NCBI GenBank assembly: GCA_003218935.1
Contig: QHPA01000101.1
Location: forward strand, 1 to 9,564
Direction of reading: 5' to 3'
Length of the DNA stretch: 9,564 nucleotides
Source of the DNA: Verrucomicrobiota bacterium
Lineage (GTDB): Bacteria; Verrucomicrobiota; Verrucomicrobiia; Limisphaerales; AV2
The first letter of the stretch is position 1; each line of letters begins with the position of its first letter. The translations under genes and the position numbers were made by a program. Under the pieces are notes generated by a model that saw only the letters and a program-made list of their open reading frames with translations, ran no database searches and was not told the DNA's origin. This document shows, piece by piece, positions 7,026 to 9,564 of the stretch.

Positions 7026-8181
7026 AGACCGGCTGTTCGGCCATTTCCGCGCCCTGACCGAAGGGATCAAGGAACTCAAGCTGCATCGGGAACGGCGCGG
7101 CGCGTTTCTGAATAACGGCGTGCAGTCCTCAACCGCAGACTTTCAACGTCACAACATCGCCGCCGAAATCCGCTTCATTTTCGCGCACAACTGGGGCCAC
7201 CTGCTGTTCTTTCTGCTCATGGGCTTGATTCTGTTTTTTCTGCCGACCTGGGAGCGCATTGGCACCCGGACGATGAGCGGCTACGTGATGACGACGCTGT
7301 ATTTGATGGGACCATTGGCCGGCGTCATGAGCAGCATCGCGCTGTTCGGCCGCGCCAACGTCGCCCTGCAAAAGATTGAAGAGCTTGGGCTGTCCCTGGC
7401 GAACCGATCATCCGAGGTTTGCACGGTGGAAATGCAGGAGGAGTCGGCCGATTGGCGTCGTCTGCATCTGGTCGGCGTCACGCACTCCTATCATCGCGAG
7501 GAAGAAGGCAGCAATTTTATCCTTGGCCCCATCGATTTGACCTTCCACCGCGGGGAACTGATTTTTCTCGGCGGTGGCAATGGCAGCGGGAAATCGACGC
7601 TGGCCAAAATTATCACCGGCCTTTATCCGCCCGAAACCGGCGAAATCCGCCTGGACGGAAAGCCGATCACTGACCGGAACCGCGACGATTACCGCCAGAT
7701 TTTCTCGGCGGTGTTCTCGGACTACTTCCTGTTTGACAGCCTGATCGGCCTGACTAATCCGCGGCTCGACGCCCAGGCCCACGAGTACCTGCAGCAACTG
7801 CAACTGGGCCACAAAGTGAAAATCAAAAACGGCGTCCTTTCGACAACGGCGCTCTCACAAGGACAGCGCAAGCGGCTCGCCCTGTTGACGGCCTACCTCG
7901 AAGACCGCTCGTTTTATCTGTTCGACGAATGGGCTTCCGACCAGGACCCGTTGTTCAAGGAAATCTTTTATACCCAATTGCTGCCGGAGTTGAAGGCGCG
8001 AGGAAAAACCGTGCTCGTCATCACGCATGACGACAAGTATTTTCATCTGGCCGACCGATTCATCAAACTCGACTATGGCAAAATTGAACACGGAAACACC
8101 GAACAGTGGAAAGTAATCGCAGGTCGCCTTCGCAGTTTGACAACGGTTGAAACAGTCCAGCTCCTGGACGACCCGAAATAG
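6976..8181 (+). CDS. Cyclic-peptide ABC exporter (SyrD/PvdE-like), C-terminal fragment with ATPase domain
   Basis: Second part of the same exporter. The only nearby start is a TTG at 6976 with no visible ribosome binding site, so independent translation is doubtful; homology begins around FRLLITSGF at about 6970. It contains the FGHFRALTEGIKELKLHRERR coupling region, two membrane segments (about residues 66-90 and 100-124), and a full ATPase domain: Walker A GGGNGSGKST (199-208, bases 7570-7599), Q-loop YRQIFSAVFSDYFLFD, signature LSQGQ (293-297), Walker B FYLFDEWASDQDP with Glu318, and the H-loop His351 in VITHDD. The LFDEWASDQDP and KLDYGKIE stretches are characteristic of this family. The last ~30 residues extend past the usual end. 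All ATPase residues are intact, suggesting the lesion upstream is recent or an assembly or sequencing error. If the gene is whole in the organism, it would export the NRPS product. Confidence 0.82.
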   Translation: MLITSGFRSLHLAREAEDRLFGHFRALTEGIKELKLHRERRGAFLNNGVQSSTADFQRHNIAAEIRFIFAHNWGHLLFFLLMGLILFFLPTWERIGTRTMSGYVMTTLYLMGPLAGVMSSIALFGRANVALQKIEELGLSLANRSSEVCTVEMQEESADWRRLHLVGVTHSYHREEEGSNFILGPIDLTFHRGELIFLGGGNGSGKSTLAKIITGLYPPETGEIRLDGKPITDRNRDDYRQIFSAVFSDYFLFDSLIGLTNPRLDAQAHEYLQQLQLGHKVKIKNGVLSTTALSQGQRKRLALLTAYLEDRSFYLFDEWASDQDPLFKEIFYTQLLPELKARGKTVLVITHDDKYFHLADRFIKLDYGKIEHGNTEQWKVIAGRLRSLTTVETVQLLDDPK

Positions 8182-8186
8182 AAGGA
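8182..8186 (+). promoter_or_regulatory. Ribosome binding site of the MbtH-like gene
   Basis: AAGGA lies 7 bases before the ATG at 8194, within the 12-base gap after the exporter stop (TAG 8179-8181). It supports the ATG at 8194 over the in-frame ATG at 8215, which begins MTYKVVVN. It is the only clear Shine-Dalgarno sequence among the gene starts in this window. Confidence 0.6.
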
Positions 8187-8193
8187 AAATCGT

Positions 8194-8421
8194 ATGGACG
8201 AGAACGAGGACAAAATGACTTACAAAGTGGTTGTGAACCACGAGGAACAATACTCGATCTGGCCTGCTGACCGGGCAAACGCGCCGGGCTGGCGGGACGC
8301 CGGCAAAACGGGCAACAAGCCCGAATGTCTGGAATATATCAAGACCGTCTGGACCGACATGCGGCCGCTGAGCTTGCGAAGGAAAATGGCGGAAGCGGGC
8401 GGCCGCGAACACGTCGCGTGA
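8194..8421 (+). CDS. MbtH-like protein, adenylation-domain partner
   Basis: A 75-residue MbtH-like protein, the usual family length. Members bind the N-terminal part of NRPS A domains and raise their solubility and activity. The family signature is complete: [10 protein letters not shown] (residues 15-24), PGW (31-33), and [18 protein letters not shown] (45-62), including the conserved Trp23, Trp33 and Trp53. It lies between the exporter and the phosphopantetheinyl transferase with gaps of 12 bases on each side, so it is probably transcribed with the NRPS genes and serves the two A domains seen here. The start at 8194 has a good ribosome binding site; Met8 (8215) is the alternative and corresponds to where many homologues begin. 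Assignment is near certain; which A domain needs it cannot be told from sequence. Confidence 0.96.
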   Translation: MDENEDKMTYKVVVNHEEQYSIWPADRANAPGWRDAGKTGNKPECLEYIKTVWTDMRPLSLRRKMAEAGGREHVA

Positions 8422-8433
8422 ATCTCCAGCGCC

Positions 8434-9333
8434 ATGGACGAAACGGAACCCGAGGTGAAGACGTCGATCCAGGTGGAGCGCACAGCGTTGGATGCGAAAA
8501 AGTTTGCCCCCTCAACCGGCGCGGCATTGGATAAGCCGCAACCTTGCACGCCCGCCGCTTCCGAATCCCGCTGGCCGCTTTCGCCCCGCCGGCCGGAACT
8601 GGAACTGGCGCGCGATGAAATTCATGCCTGGTGCGCCGTGTTGGACGAGCTGGCTTCCGATCTGCCAGCGTTTGCCGAAACTCTTTCCGCCGGCGAACGC
8701 CAGCGCGCGGAACGGTTTCAATTCGACCGCGATCGGAAACGGTTCATCGTCCGTCATGGACTGCTGCGGATGATTCTTGGCCGTTACCTGCAGATCGAAC
8801 CGGCGCGGCTCTCCTTCACCTGCGAATCGCGGGGCAAGCCTGCTCTGGCTGGAACCCTTGACGGCAGAACTCTCCACTTCAACCTCTCGCACTCGGACGG
8901 TCTGGCCTTGTTCGCAGTGGCCCGCCGGTTCGCGCTCGGAGTCGATGTGGAGCGCATCCGGCCGATTCCCGAAATCGATCAGATTGCCGGGAAGTTTTTC
9001 TCGGCGCGCGAAAGCGCCATGCTCAATGCTCTGCCTGCGGAGCAAAAGCTCGAAGCGTTTTTCAACTGCTGGACGCGCAAGGAAGCTTACCTGAAAGCGA
9101 CCGGCGAAGGCATTGCCGACGCGCTGCCTCAGATCGAAGTGTCGCTCGCTCCCGGCCCGACCGCCGAGTTGTTAAACATTGCCGGCGATGCGCGGGAGGC
9201 ATCATCCTGGTCACTCCATCCGCTGGCTCCTGCCCCGGGCTTCACCGGCGCCGTGGCAGTAAAAGCACGCGACTTGAAGCTGGCTTGCTGGCGATGGCCG
9301 GAAAAATTTCCGACGACAGGGTCCGCGCGCTGA
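8434..9333 (+). CDS. Sfp-type 4'-phosphopantetheinyl transferase
   Basis: This enzyme transfers 4'-phosphopantetheine from coenzyme A to the conserved Ser of carrier proteins, here presumably Ser707 and Ser1063 of the two NRPS proteins, converting them to holo form. It is 299 residues against about 220-250 for Sfp-type enzymes. The family core begins around residue 47 (WPLSP, then DEIHAWCAVLDE) and includes RFIVRHGLLRMILGRYL, the FNLSHSDGLALFAVA segment (149-163), GVDVERIRP (169-177) with metal ligands Asp171 and Glu173, and FFNCWTRKEAYLKATGEG (209-226) with Glu217. The first ~46 residues are low in order-promoting residues and match nothing I recognise. No Shine-Dalgarno is seen before the ATG at 8434, 12 bases after the MbtH stop, so expression may be coupled, or the true start may be one of the in-frame GTG/TTG codons in the first 100 bases. 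The function is confident; the start is not. Confidence 0.94.
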   Translation: MDETEPEVKTSIQVERTALDAKKFAPSTGAALDKPQPCTPAASESRWPLSPRRPELELARDEIHAWCAVLDELASDLPAFAETLSAGERQRAERFQFDRDRKRFIVRHGLLRMILGRYLQIEPARLSFTCESRGKPALAGTLDGRTLHFNLSHSDGLALFAVARRFALGVDVERIRPIPEIDQIAGKFFSARESAMLNALPAEQKLEAFFNCWTRKEAYLKATGEGIADALPQIEVSLAPGPTAELLNIAGDAREASSWSLHPLAPAPGFTGAVAVKARDLKLACWRWPEKFPTTGSAR

Positions 9334-9483
9334 CGCGACATTTCCGAAGCCACCCGCCATTCCGAACACAAGAGCTGAAGCTTCGACAATCAAAATGGCG
9401 GGAGATGTCATCCATTCTCTGGTTGTTCGAGCAACGTTACCACGCCACGGTCTTTGATGAAGGCTGCCGCTGCCTGCGCAGGA

Positions 9484-9502
9484 TCGGAGCCTCCTGCTCC
9501 GA
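9484..9502. repeat. Short hairpin, TCGGAGC arms
   Basis: Perfect 7-base arms TCGGAGC (9484-9490) and GCTCCGA (9496-9502) around a CTCCT loop. No T-run follows on either strand, so a terminator is unlikely. The 'ggagcctcctgctcc' core recurs between genes in some environmental genomes as I remember them; here only one copy is present. Confidence 0.5.
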
Positions 9503-9520
9503 AAATGGGATTGGAGAAAC

Positions 9521-9562
9521 GCTCGCCCTCACCCCGGCCCTCTCCCCCAGGAGAGGGGGAAG
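9521..9562. repeat. GC-rich 'LTPALSP'-type intergenic repeat
   Basis: Contains CTCACCCCGGCCCTCTCC followed by an inverted repeat: CCCTCTCC (9538-9545), loop CCCA, GGAGAGGG (9550-9557). This element is widespread between genes in several phyla and is often mistranslated as LTPALSPRRG or SPSPRPSPPGEG. It may run past the window edge, since the sequence ends 2 bases later. Confidence 0.65.
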
Positions 9563-9564
9563 CA

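Larger units (their letters stand above)
9334..9564 (+). other. Non-coding tail downstream of the operon
   Basis: No convincing gene is seen on either strand. No hairpin followed by a T-run is visible, so no intrinsic terminator can be called. The right half (from about 9470) is rich in short palindromes: CCTGCGCAGG (9473-9482) and the two hairpins listed separately. Together they look like an intergenic repeat block and mark the likely end of the gene cluster. The left half (9334-9470) shows nothing I recognise. Confidence 0.6.

Noticed and set aside
9129..9411. Small minus-strand frames starting in the tail
   Set aside because: They mostly lie antisense to the transferase, with no recognisable motif and no visible ribosome binding site.
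9334..9564. Intrinsic terminator after the operon
   Set aside because: Hairpins are present but none is followed by a run of T on either strand.
1..9564. tRNA, rRNA, CRISPR array, insertion sequence or integrase
   Set aside because: None seen: no spaced identical repeats, no transposase motifs, and nearly all sequence is taken up by the NRPS-related genes.

Overview
The window is the downstream end of a nonribosomal peptide synthetase (NRPS) gene cluster. All convincing genes lie on the + strand and are packed like one operon. GC is fairly high (roughly 60%, estimated by eye). The NRPS modules are of the kind found in soil and other environmental bacteria. The short repeats in the non-coding tail (an 'LTPALSP'-type GC-rich palindrome and a CGGAGC/GCTCCG hairpin), plus AT-rich and 7-nt repeat-like tracts inside one gene, remind me of Verrucomicrobiota (Pedosphaera/Limisphaerales-like) genomes. 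That assignment is low confidence; Planctomycetota, Acidobacteriota or Myxococcota cannot be excluded.

Layout. (1) 2-2338: 3' part of an NRPS, with the end of a condensation (C) domain, an adenylation (A) domain and a carrier protein (PCP). The gene starts before the window. (2) 2335-6540: a complete terminal NRPS, C-A-PCP-thioesterase (TE), overlapping the first by ATGA. (3) 6537-8181: a SyrD/PvdE-like cyclic-peptide ABC exporter, again coupled by ATGA, but split into two reading frames near 6965-6976. About one transmembrane segment appears to be missing at the split. (4) 8194-8421: an MbtH-like A-domain chaperone. (5) 8434-9333: a Sfp-type phosphopantetheinyl transferase. (6) 9334-9564: non-coding, with repeat-like palindromes.

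How the parts fit. The transferase loads phosphopantetheine on the two PCPs and the MbtH protein supports the A domains. Module 1 is predicted, from the binding-pocket residues, to add an alanine-like residue, and module 2 a valine-like residue. The TE, which carries a Cys nucleophile (GYCLGG) instead of Ser, would release the product. The ABC protein would have exported it. The C-domain remnant at the left edge resembles those that accept polyketide chains, so the missing upstream part may include PKS modules. The most notable oddities are the broken exporter, the repeat-like DNA embedded in the first A domain, and the Cys-type TE with a Glu where the catalytic Asp is usual.
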